Positions 1 to 6,085 of a stretch of DNA of 11,115 nt are shown one piece after another. Source of the DNA: Candidatus Bathyarchaeota archaeon. GTDB lineage: Archaea > Thermoproteota > Bathyarchaeia > Bathyarchaeales > Bathycorpusculaceae. Both the position numbers and the translations under genes were made by a program. Every line of letters starts with the position of its first letter. Within the stretch, counting starts at the first letter, position 1. The notes under the pieces were generated by a model. The model did no database searches and had not been told where the DNA came from. It saw only the letters and a program-made list of their open reading frames with translations. The DNA lies in contig DAOVFL010000017.1 in the NCBI GenBank assembly GCA_030672945.1, forward strand, positions 1 through 11,115. Reading direction: 5' to 3'.

Positions 1-273
1 GTCTTCGAAAGATCCTTTCCTATTGTCTTCTTTAAAGGGGAATTTCTTGAAATTCATGTGGAAAGCTTCTCGTGGAATTGTGCAAGGACTGGTGTGAGTG
101 TTGTTGTGGCCTACCTAGGGGGGTCTACAACAACAAATTATGAAGGATTAATGATGAGGGTGAGTTGTGACACAAAAAGGGTCAACACGATGGTTAGAAC
201 GTGTTTGGAAGTAGTCGTCGCTAAGGCTTATAGGACTACTACTTCTGAACTCTTGATAATTCACGTACGCTAA
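1..273 (+). CDS. Possible 3' end of an unrecognised gene entering from the left edge
   Basis: The frame is open from base 1 to a TAA at 271-273, giving 90 codons with no stop, so it may be the end of a gene that begins outside the window. The first ATG or GTG (GTG at 58) has no convincing ribosome site, so an internal start is not favoured. The peptide has no domain I recognise; its last third reads like alternating helix and strand, ending LLIIHVR. The next gene begins 62 bases later. Because the two following genes are both damaged, this may also be decayed sequence. It is reported only because a frame this long touching the edge should not be ignored. Confidence 0.3.
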   Translation, partial: VFERSFPIVFFKGEFLEIHVESFSWNCARTGVSVVVAYLGGSTTTNYEGLMMRVSCDTKRVNTMVRTCLEVVVAKAYRTTTSELLIIHVR

Positions 274-335
274 GTGGATGGGCATGTATGCATTTATATG
301 AATTCTTGGTCATTAGAAATCATGTTGTGGAGTAG

Positions 336-692
336 TTGAAACTTTCTAAACGATTTACAAGCCCTCGTATAGTCTCTCATATTAGTGGAGATAAAACTTT
401 GTTCAAGAACTTCGTCAAGGTTGTAAAATACCTGAGAAGGGATCCTAAACATTTACGAAGATTCTTGTTGAAGAGATTGGCAACCAGTGGAACTGTTAGA
501 GACGGCGTCTTGATTTTGCGAGGTAGACATCCTCAAGAACTTCTACAGAAAAAGATAGACGAGTACGTTGCTGAGTTTGTCCTCTGTAAAATATGTGGTT
601 GTCCCGAAACTGAGCTTGTGGAGAAACGTGGAAACATGTATTTGCAGTGCCAAGCGGTGCTTGACCACAATTACCAAGTGGAAAACATTTAG
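336..692 (+). CDS. Translation initiation factor aIF2 beta-like protein, N-terminally short, probable frameshift in the zinc ribbon
   Basis: aIF2 beta is part of the archaeal eIF2-like complex that brings initiator tRNA to the ribosome. Residues 10-80 match the aIF2beta/eIF5 core domain: GDKTLFKNF (18-26), RRDPKHL (34-40), LATSGT (48-53), and an IDEYVAEFV helix (74-82) just before the zinc ribbon. The ribbon begins correctly with C84-K-I-C87, but the second knuckle reads C105-Q-A-V. Removing one G at 656/657 restores C-Q-A-C and carries the frame to a TAA at 703-705, which suggests a one-base insertion or a sequencing error. The start is TTG at 336, directly after an in-frame TAG (333-335) and a GGAG at 329-332. 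The N-terminal helix that normally contacts the gamma subunit is therefore missing. It is probably a paralogue or decaying copy rather than the cell's only aIF2beta. Confidence 0.7.
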   Translation: MKLSKRFTSPRIVSHISGDKTLFKNFVKVVKYLRRDPKHLRRFLLKRLATSGTVRDGVLILRGRHPQELLQKKIDEYVAEFVLCKICGCPETELVEKRGNMYLQCQAVLDHNYQVENI

Positions 693-744
693 ATTTCACA
701 CCTAATACAAGTCTAAATTTGAGAAGGACTTTGGAGATGACGTA

Positions 745-1466
745 ATGAATCCAAAGGAATTTGATGTCACTTTTGAAAGGATTGTCAAGGTTTCAGCTAA
801 TGATCTAGTTCATATAGCAATTCCTATTACTATTCATCAGTGCAAGGTTGGAGTGATTGTAGTAAATTCTCATGGGCTTGGCGGTTCGAAAGATGGTTAC
901 AACGCCAAGTATGTGAAGATTGCTAATTTGTTGCAGAGTCTGAAAGTAGGGGCTGTTGTTAGATACCAGTATTCGGTGGCTCCTGAACAAAAATTTGAGA
1001 AGGCTATTCTACTTATTGAAAGTCTCAGATCAGTGTTGAACTATGTCTTGAATAATGCAGAATCAATAGGTGGTTCGGAAGATCCAGATATTTATTTAGC
1101 TGGCTTCTCCGCAGAAGCCTCTATCTCAGTAGCGGTTGCATACGAATTTCCTCAGGTTACAAAGATGTTACTCATTGCTCCCTCAGCTGATGTAGGCGTA
1201 GAGGACCTCAAAAAAGGACTATCTTTGTTCAAAGGTGAACTCTACATAACATTAGGTGAAAACGACCATATAATCAGCCCGAAACAGCTATGACTTTTTC
1301 AAAGTGGGCAACTAAAGCCAAACTTAGAAAAGTTGTTACAGTGCCTGATTATGATCACCAGTTTACAGGAGAAACAAACGGAAGAATACTTAGCAAGGCT
1401 TATCTATGGGCATTCAAAGGAGACGAAACCTACCCTTCACCTGAAGGCGGAATAAAACTATACTAA
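745..1466 (+). pseudogene. Alpha/beta-hydrolase split by a one-base frameshift
   Basis: The start ATG at 745 has a well-placed GGAG at 733-736. The first frame gives 182 residues ending at TGA 1291-1293. It shows an alpha/beta-hydrolase fold: oxyanion-loop NSHGLGG (41-47), a nucleophile elbow GFSAE with Ser122 (the usual final Gly is Glu), and the acid-bearing strand LGENDHIISP with Asp174. The frame shifted by one base continues directly: from GAA at 1281 it encodes ETAMTFSKW and then DYDHQFTG, containing the expected catalytic His, and ends at TAA 1464-1466. Adding one base in the CCC at 1278-1280 joins the halves into a protein of about 240 residues with a complete Ser-Asp-His triad. As sequenced, the first product lacks the His and would be inactive. 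A pseudogene and an assembly indel are both possible. The substrate cannot be told. Confidence 0.75.
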
Positions 1467-1509
1467 CTGTTCAAAATCTACCTAAAGTGTATGCTGGATA
1501 GTAACGCTC

Positions 1510-2154
1510 CTATTTTTTGTGTTTAACTAGAGGGGCTCCGCACATTATGCAGTGATCTAAGGTCATTGGGACGCGGGCGCCGCATTGGGGGCACATAGTG
1601 TAGAGGGCGAACACTTGAAATTGTACTTCTCTTCCTCTTCTTTGTTTTTTCAAGAACCCTCGATCTGCTAGTTGGTTGAGGTAGTCGCTTTCACTAATGT
1701 AGATGAGAGGGACATATGGAGGAGGCTTGTCAGCCTTTAGTGGAAGAGAATAGAAATCGATCTGACCGCCTTCATGCCAAAGTTGGATACAAATGGTTAA
1801 TGCTCCATAAATTTGAGGCTTCAACTGGCATTCTAAAACTTTGTGCGAGCCGTCGTTTATGGTGAAATTTTGGTCAGAACTTGGAACTATTGTTACATTT
1901 TCCCCGTAAACCTTGATAGCCATTAGGTATGTTTTAGTATAGCCATAAATGTCTGGAGTAGTCACTTTCACAGACATAATTGCAGTTTGGTTCGTATCAA
2001 CGCAGCTCTGCCCTTCAGGATATATAACCTCTGTGGATTCTCTGTCAATATAGGCAACCTCGGCATGAGCTTTCGGTATTATTAAAATGGTGAAAAAGTA
2101 TATGAATAAGAGAAGAGTATACAGGCATGCTCTTTTTAGACGCTTATTTTCCAT
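1510..2154 (-). CDS. Secreted or membrane-anchored protein with C-terminal zinc ribbon, downstream of the Vps4 gene
   Basis: The 214-residue product from ATG 2152-2154 begins with a textbook signal segment: basic MENKRLKR, a hydrophobic core (residues 11-27), then KAHA before EVAY, a possible signal-peptidase site. The middle is strand-rich, with three N-x-T sequons (N55, N86, N96) that fit an exported glycoprotein. After a PPP turn, the C-terminus holds a four-Cys ribbon (C188, C191, C202, C205). I see no second membrane segment, so the ribbon would lie outside the cell unless the protein is inverted. The frame is also open to ATG 2220, which would overlap the Vps4 gene by 28 bases and add 22 charged residues. 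The inner start is preferred because it puts the signal segment at the N-terminus and has a GAGATG upstream. The gene follows the Vps4 gene by about 40 bases and is probably cotranscribed. Function unknown. Confidence 0.7.
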   Translation of the reverse strand: MENKRLKRACLYTLLLFIYFFTILIIPKAHAEVAYIDRESTEVIYPEGQSCVDTNQTAIMSVKVTTPDIYGYTKTYLMAIKVYGENVTIVPSSDQNFTINDGSHKVLECQLKPQIYGALTICIQLWHEGGQIDFYSLPLKADKPPPYVPLIYISESDYLNQLADRGFLKKQRRGREVQFQVFALYTMCPQCGARVPMTLDHCIMCGAPLVKHKK

Positions 2155-2192
2155 GGATAAAGCATCTCGATAGATTTTATGTCTCAAAAATT

Positions 2193-3344
2193 TTACAGTG
2201 TCCCATATTTTTGGCTCCATTTCATGTTTAGCTTTATTTCCTCTGGCGACACTGAAACTTTCCTTTTTTCTAACGCTGTCAGAAAGTGTTCTCTTGTTAC
2301 TGGTCTTGGTATTCCTGTTTCTAACATGTCTTGCTGTTTCAGCTCATGTATTGGCATGTACCATGCATCCATACATAACTTCTTTATGTCATCTCCCGAG
2401 TACCCTTCAGTCAACTTTGCAAGTTCATTCAAATTCACATCTTCTGCAATTTTGAAGTTAGGCATCTTTCGAACGGTGATTTCAAATATTTTCTTTCGCG
2501 TTTCGTAGTCTGGCAATGGGATGAGTATTCTTTTGTCAAACCTTCTCAGCATAGCCGAGTCAAGGTTCCAGGGTCTATTTGTGGCACCTAAGATTACTAT
2601 TCTTTCGTCTGGTTTGCTGACTACTCCGTCCATCATTTGCAACATTTGGCTTAAAACACGGGTTGAAACAGCGGATTCTACGCCCGTTCTTTCAACTCCT
2701 AAGGCGTCTATCTCGTCTAAAAAGATTATTGAGGGCTGATTTTCCCTCGCAACTTCAAATAAAGCCTTCACACGTTGCTCAGAATCTCCAACCCACTTAA
2801 CCATAATGTCAGCAGCACTAACGTTGAAGAATTTTGCATTGCATTCTGAGGCAGCGGCCTTGGCAAGTAACGTTTTGCCACATCCAGGGGGTCCAAAAAG
2901 CATTATTCCCTTCCAAGTTGGCATTCCACTAAATAGGTCTTGTCTTTTCAGGGGTAGAATTATTGCATCATCGATAGCTTGCTTTGCTGATTCCAGTCCA
3001 GCTATGTCACTCCAAGAAACGTTTGGTTTTTCGGGAATTATCATTGAAAGGATCTTTGACTGAAGTTCTTGGTCTTCCTGAAACTTTTGCTTTGCAGTTG
3101 TAGATAGAGGTGTAGTTGCGGCTGATTTCATTTCATAAGCTCTGCTTAAGTATTCTTCTGCACGACCAGCGTAGAACTGCTTAAGCCGTTTATTATCCGT
3201 ATGTCTGATCAACGCCATAAGTAAATCAAAAGCTTGTAAATATTTTGAAACTGCGAGGTCTTTGTTTCCTTCAGCATCATGTTTAATAGCTTCATTTGCG
3301 GCCTTACTAGCTAAACTATACAATTTGGAAGACAAACATATCAC
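2193..3344 (-). CDS. cdvC: ESCRT-type AAA ATPase Vps4/CdvC with N-terminal MIT domain
   Basis: Vps4/CdvC uses ATP to pull ESCRT-III subunits out of membrane-bound filaments. Residues 1-72 form a three-helix MIT domain, which binds the tails of ESCRT-III proteins. After a linker come WSDIAGLE (111-118) and the AAA core: Walker A GPPGCGKT (151-158), pore-loop KWVGDSE (183-189), Walker B IIFLDEID (206-213), sensor GATNRPW (253-259) and arginine fingers in RRFDKR (267-272). The C-terminal SPEEIKLNMKW helix is the Vps4 type, and the beta-domain region around 330-350 is short, as in archaeal CdvC. At 383 residues it has normal length. The start is GTG at 3342-3344, preceded by AGAAGA; TTG at 3333-3335 is an alternative. 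It is divergent from the two ESCRT-III genes and heads a unit with the downstream zinc-ribbon gene. I am confident of the family; its cellular process (division or vesicle formation) is inferred. Confidence 0.95.
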   Translation of the reverse strand: MICLSSKLYSLASKAANEAIKHDAEGNKDLAVSKYLQAFDLLMALIRHTDNKRLKQFYAGRAEEYLSRAYEMKSAATTPLSTTAKQKFQEDQELQSKILSMIIPEKPNVSWSDIAGLESAKQAIDDAIILPLKRQDLFSGMPTWKGIMLFGPPGCGKTLLAKAAASECNAKFFNVSAADIMVKWVGDSEQRVKALFEVARENQPSIIFLDEIDALGVERTGVESAVSTRVLSQMLQMMDGVVSKPDERIVILGATNRPWNLDSAMLRRFDKRILIPLPDYETRKKIFEITVRKMPNFKIAEDVNLNELAKLTEGYSGDDIKKLCMDAWYMPIHELKQQDMLETGIPRPVTREHFLTALEKRKVSVSPEEIKLNMKWSQKYGTL

Positions 3345-3481
3345 TCTTCTAATTCAGAGTTAATTCTCAAACTAACTCCAATAAACTTTTCCCTCAATTC
3401 AAGTATTTTTCTGGAATAAAAACAACGGATAGCAAATCTTTTATTGTTCTCTTTGTTTAAATTGCTTTTGAGGTTGATTCA
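3345..3481. promoter_or_regulatory. Divergent promoter region between Vps4 and the ESCRT-III operon
   Basis: This 137-base AT-rich gap separates genes reading outward and must hold both promoters. For the plus operon, TTTAAATT at 3456-3463 is a candidate TATA box and GAGGT at 3470-3474 is a ribosome site seven bases before ATG 3482, although the two lie close together. ATAAACTTTT at 3381-3390 reads AAAAGTTTAT on the minus strand and is a candidate TATA box for the Vps4 gene. Start sites are not shown by the sequence. Confidence 0.4.
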
Positions 3482-4105
3482 ATGTCACTACGTGATAGGA
3501 TTAAGAACTATATCTGGGGACCGCCACTCGAAGACTTGATAATTGACTTGAAAATATATGATAAGGAAATAGCACGAACGAGAGATAGTTATAGGCGAAG
3601 AGCAGAAACGGTTTATGAACAAGCCAAAAAAAATGTTGTAGACGGAGATGATAGAAGGGCGAAAGTGTATGTAAAGCAACATTTGAAGCTTGATAAGACA
3701 GCGTATTCGCTTGACTTGTTCGTGATAAACATGGAAAACTTAATCTTCGAACTGAACAATGCGCAGTCGGTTGACAATATAACATTAGTTTTAGGAAAAA
3801 TAAGTAAGAGTCTAGACAAGCTGAGCATATTAAAAACGCGAGGAGTATCGAAGATTTTGGGTAGGGTTACGCGACAAATGACCAAAATCACGGGTAGTAC
3901 TCAACGAATAATGGATCAATTGTCAGATTATGAACCGTTCAGTATTGAACCTACTTCATCATCCGATGTTGATAAGGTCATGGACAAAATGGTGAGTGAG
4001 GTTATCGCTGAAGGGCCAGCGATGGGTCTTCCGGAAACGAAAATTGCTGAACTACAGAAGAAAAGACAGAGGTTCAAAACTAGTGGATCTGAGCAAACAA
4101 AATAG
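3482..4105 (+). CDS. ESCRT-III (CdvB/Snf7 family) protein, first copy
   Basis: ESCRT-III proteins polymerise on membranes and constrict them during division or budding. The 207-residue product is almost wholly helical and charged. Residues 16-75 form a long basic helical hairpin (EDLIIDLKIYDKEIARTRDSY, then VDGDDRRAKVYVKQHLKLDK), the Snf7 core arrangement, followed by further helices 78-150. The acidic-linker tail 160-200 carries ETKIAELQKKR (185-195), which loosely resembles an MIT-interacting MIM1 helix. No C-terminal winged helix is present, unlike crenarchaeal CdvB that binds CdvA. The start ATG has GAGGT seven bases upstream. It is the first gene of a plus-strand operon; the next gene begins 11 bases after its stop. 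It probably forms mixed filaments with the second copy and is a substrate of the divergent Vps4. Confidence 0.87.
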   Translation: MSLRDRIKNYIWGPPLEDLIIDLKIYDKEIARTRDSYRRRAETVYEQAKKNVVDGDDRRAKVYVKQHLKLDKTAYSLDLFVINMENLIFELNNAQSVDNITLVLGKISKSLDKLSILKTRGVSKILGRVTRQMTKITGSTQRIMDQLSDYEPFSIEPTSSSDVDKVMDKMVSEVIAEGPAMGLPETKIAELQKKRQRFKTSGSEQTK

Positions 4106-4109
4106 GGGA
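4105..4109 (+). promoter_or_regulatory. Ribosome site deciding the TTG start of the second ESCRT-III gene
   Basis: GGGGA begins at the last base of the preceding TAG stop (4103-4105) and lies seven bases before TTG 4117. There is no ATG or GTG at a suitable place, so this site supports TTG as the true start and suggests translational coupling of the two ESCRT-III genes. Confidence 0.6.
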
Positions 4110-4116
4110 ACAGTAT

Positions 4117-4707
4117 TTGATATTTAGACCTAAGGAAAACAAGCAAGACCTGATTGATTCCCTCGACCTTGAGATCGATGACCATGGAAGAAAAAGTAGG
4201 ATATTGCGAGAAGAAGCGAAAAGAAAATACCGGAAAGCAGTTGACCTTACGAAGGAAGGATTTGAGGATGCTGCAAAGCGTTGGCTTGCTTTACATTTGC
4301 TGTGTAAACAGCTGGTGAACGGTGTTGAAAAAACAGTGGCGGATTTGGAGGCTGCTAGGCTTCAAGTTTTGATGCAGCCTGAACGTCCACCGTCTCAGGT
4401 GCTTGTTAAAGCAAATGATTTGCTTAGGAAGGCAGCTGTAGAAGGAGAACGTACCCAGCAAGCTATAGGTAAAATGGCGTATTTTACGCAGGTAAATGTT
4501 GAACAAGCGGTTAGTGAACTGGAAGGTTATGGAATAAAAGAGAAAGCGTTAGACGAAGAGTTCAAAAAACTAAAAGGAGAAGCAGGAGTTCCCGTATCCA
4601 AGGCTGTAGAAGAGGTCGTTGAAGAAGAAAAACTGCCTGAAGTGCCAAAAGAAATTTCTGAAGAGGAAGAGGCAGCCAAGAAGGAGAAGGAAGCAGAGAA
4701 AGGTTAG
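4117..4707 (+). CDS. ESCRT-III (CdvB/Snf7 family) protein with MIM2-like tail, second copy
   Basis: This 196-residue helical protein starts at TTG. Residues 10-75 make the basic helical hairpin of the Snf7 fold (DLEIDDHGRKSRILREEAK, then GFEDAAKRWLALHLLCKQL), helices continue to about 155, and the rest is a strongly acidic tail. Within the tail, LPEVPKEI (173-180) matches the core of the MIM2 motif by which CHMP6-type ESCRT-III proteins and archaeal CdvB bind the MIT domain of Vps4, a domain the divergent ATPase has. The two ESCRT-III copies differ clearly in sequence and tail, which recalls the A and B classes described in Asgard archaea; assigning each to a class needs a tree. The Vps25-like gene starts four bases after its stop. 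Confidence 0.87.
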   Translation: MIFRPKENKQDLIDSLDLEIDDHGRKSRILREEAKRKYRKAVDLTKEGFEDAAKRWLALHLLCKQLVNGVEKTVADLEAARLQVLMQPERPPSQVLVKANDLLRKAAVEGERTQQAIGKMAYFTQVNVEQAVSELEGYGIKEKALDEEFKKLKGEAGVPVSKAVEEVVEEEKLPEVPKEISEEEEAAKKEKEAEKG

Positions 4708-4711
4708 TTAA

Positions 4712-5206
4712 ATGAAAGAGCTTGACTCAAGCTTTGAGTGGCTCAATAAGCCATGGATGTACACTAAACCAAAGAACGCTGAAGCTTCAGAAAAATGGCG
4801 AGAAGCCTGGACCGACGTCATTCTCTATGTTGCCGAAAAAGAAAACATTCACGTAATCAACATTATGGACTTAAAAAGGATGGAACCATTTAGTAAGCTT
4901 GACAGCAACTCCTTTAGAGATCTTGTTGAAACTCTATTGAAAGGAAAAATCGCAAGATATTGGAAAGATAATGAGAATCTGAGGATATACTGGCGTAGCG
5001 TAGAAGGATGGGCAGAGCAAGTATTTCATACGGCTCGAAATCAGAGGAAAATCATAATAAAAGGTAAGAAAGATGTCATTAGCTTAGAACCCAAATTGGC
5101 TTCTATGCCAAGGGAGGAATGTTCAAAAATCATAGGTGTTCTTGTCGAAAAAGGATGGGCTCGCTGGATCAGCAGAAATAACAAAACAATAAAACTAGTC
5201 TATTAG
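4712..5206 (+). CDS. ESCRT-II subunit Vps25-like double winged-helix protein
   Basis: In eukaryotes Vps25 links ESCRT-II to the ESCRT-III nucleator Vps20/CHMP6. This 164-residue product has nearly the eukaryotic length (about 176 in human) and matching landmarks along its whole course. It has an N-terminal FEW (8-10) followed by PW-M-Y (14-17). W29 and W33 sit in the first winged-helix domain. Next come MEPFSKL (57-63), a recognition helix near 65-78, and IYWRSVEGWAEQV (92-104), which corresponds to the WRRPEEW segment joining the two winged helices in human VPS25. The second winged helix spans about 110-164 and ends in strands (GWARWISR, KTIKLVY) as eukaryotic Vps25 does. The start ATG lies four bases after the ESCRT-III stop, with AAAGGT upstream. 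The match is from remembered family features, not a search. The alternative is a generic winged-helix regulator, which the WRS-EGW motif and operon context argue against. Confidence 0.83.
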   Translation: MKELDSSFEWLNKPWMYTKPKNAEASEKWREAWTDVILYVAEKENIHVINIMDLKRMEPFSKLDSNSFRDLVETLLKGKIARYWKDNENLRIYWRSVEGWAEQVFHTARNQRKIIIKGKKDVISLEPKLASMPREECSKIIGVLVEKGWARWISRNNKTIKLVY

Positions 5207-5317
5207 GAGAGCTACGGTCACGCGCGCTTGTATATTCATGATGAAGATGAAAAAGGCAAATGCATACACAAAATATTATTAGACGGAAACAACATACTGC
5301 TTGAATATGTCTGGTAA
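5207..5317 (+). other. In-frame open extension after the Vps25 stop codon
   Basis: Directly after the TAG at 5204-5206 the same frame stays open for 36 codons to TAA 5315-5317. The peptide looks protein-like (RLYIHDEDEKGKCIHKILLDG near its centre, EYVW at the end). Eukaryotic Vps25 ends where this TAG lies, so the stop is probably genuine. The stretch may be a relic of an older gene, a stop-readthrough tail, or chance. It overlaps the start of the next gene by a few bases in another frame. Confidence 0.2.
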
Positions 5318-5744
5318 GAAATCAAATGTGTTTCAAACCTGTCAGAAGTGCGGTGCAAGAATGCCAGCTTGGGTAAAGTTTTGTGGGAAGTGTGGGGCAG
5401 AGTTAATTAGATCTATGACAGAAACAGCCAATATTAAAGACATTATATTTCAAACACTTCATAAACATAACAACGGTATTACAAAAGAAGTCCCAAATTT
5501 AAACCCAGAGGATTATTTTCTACTACTTCATTTAGTTACAGGATATAACTTGGGTAAAGGAAAGTATTTTGGACTGACATTCCCTCTGGAGGATAGATCT
5601 AATATAGAGGAATTAAGAGCCTTAAGCAACGGTTATGTTGAATTTAGAGAAGGTGTTGTTAAAATGGGAGTGACTAAGTTAGAAAATTTAGAGACAATAT
5701 TGAAAGCTCCTTATATTAAGCCTAGAAGTATACATATTTTGTGA
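5307..5744 (+). CDS. Small protein with N-terminal zinc ribbon, function unknown
   Basis: The product has about 145 residues. It opens with a four-Cys zinc ribbon, CQKCGARMP then FCGKCGAEL (Cys 12, 15, 26, 29 from ATG 5307). A helical segment with NIKDIIFQTLHKH follows, then an acidic-aromatic stretch (NPEDYFLLLHLV) and a strand-turn C-terminal half (YFGLTFPLED, VEFREGVV). I do not recognise the C-terminal domain. ATG 5307 is preferred to the in-frame TTG at 5301; neither has a good ribosome site. The base composition looks more AT-rich than the ESCRT genes upstream. It lies 100 bases after the Vps25 stop, so it could be in the same transcript, but the gap and the weak start make this uncertain. 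The ribbon closely resembles those of the genes ending at 1510 and 8456. Confidence 0.65.
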   Translation: MSGKKSNVFQTCQKCGARMPAWVKFCGKCGAELIRSMTETANIKDIIFQTLHKHNNGITKEVPNLNPEDYFLLLHLVTGYNLGKGKYFGLTFPLEDRSNIEELRALSNGYVEFREGVVKMGVTKLENLETILKAPYIKPRSIHIL

Positions 5745-6085
5745 AATCTGGGAGATAGTGCGCGCTACGGCAAATGTGAAATTAAATTGCGTGCAAGCAC
5801 AGATATTGATGTTATAGAGAATGTCAAGATGCAATTCCACTTTGCATTGAGAAGGCTTTTGACATTCGAGCAAGAGGACCATAATCATCAAGCCAAAACA
5901 GTTTTTGGGAAGCGAGAATTTTGCCAAGATAGCTTCTATAGTTCGTGATAGCGGTGGTGAATACATCTCGGCAGGTAAGCAGTCTCACTTCAGAATTCTC
6001 GCCAAACTCTGAACACATGCCGATTTCCAGAAAGAACTTTTTTCTTTAAAAAAGAAAGTTTAAGTTTTGACACGTTTGTATTGTA
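5745..6085. other. 341-base region before the HerA-like gene with unassigned open frames
   Basis: No gene can be called here. On the plus strand, the frame stays open for 67 codons after the TGA at 5742-5744, to TGA 5946-5948, and its first part (ARYGKCEIKLRASTDIDVI) looks protein-like. The minus strand has overlapping open frames of 92 codons (5688-5966) and 64 codons (5824-6018), neither with a ribosome site or recognisable family. At most one strand can be coding, and a decayed gene is the simplest reading. The last 50 bases hold the promoter of the next gene. Confidence 0.35.
6041..6064 (+). promoter_or_regulatory. Candidate promoter with palindrome for the HerA-like gene
   Basis: TTTCTTT (6041-6047) and AAAGAAA (6051-6057) form a perfect seven-base inverted repeat around AAA. 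TTTAAG at 6059-6064 is centred about 25 bases before ATG 6086, the spacing expected between an archaeal TATA box and a leaderless start. No ribosome site precedes the ATG, which fits a leaderless transcript. An alternative TATA box, CTTTAAAAAA, lies inside the palindrome, so a repressor there could block promoter use. Confidence 0.4.

Noticed and set aside
2179..3063. Plus-strand open frames opposite the Vps4 gene
   Set aside because: They lie wholly or almost wholly antisense to a gene with every AAA motif, lack ribosome sites and resemble no family.
3488..4185. Minus-strand frames opposite the ESCRT-III genes
   Set aside because: Long helical, charged genes often leave open antisense frames; none has a start context or recognisable motif.
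5204..5206. TAG as pyrrolysine in Vps25
   Set aside because: The family normally ends here and the window gives no other sign of amber decoding.
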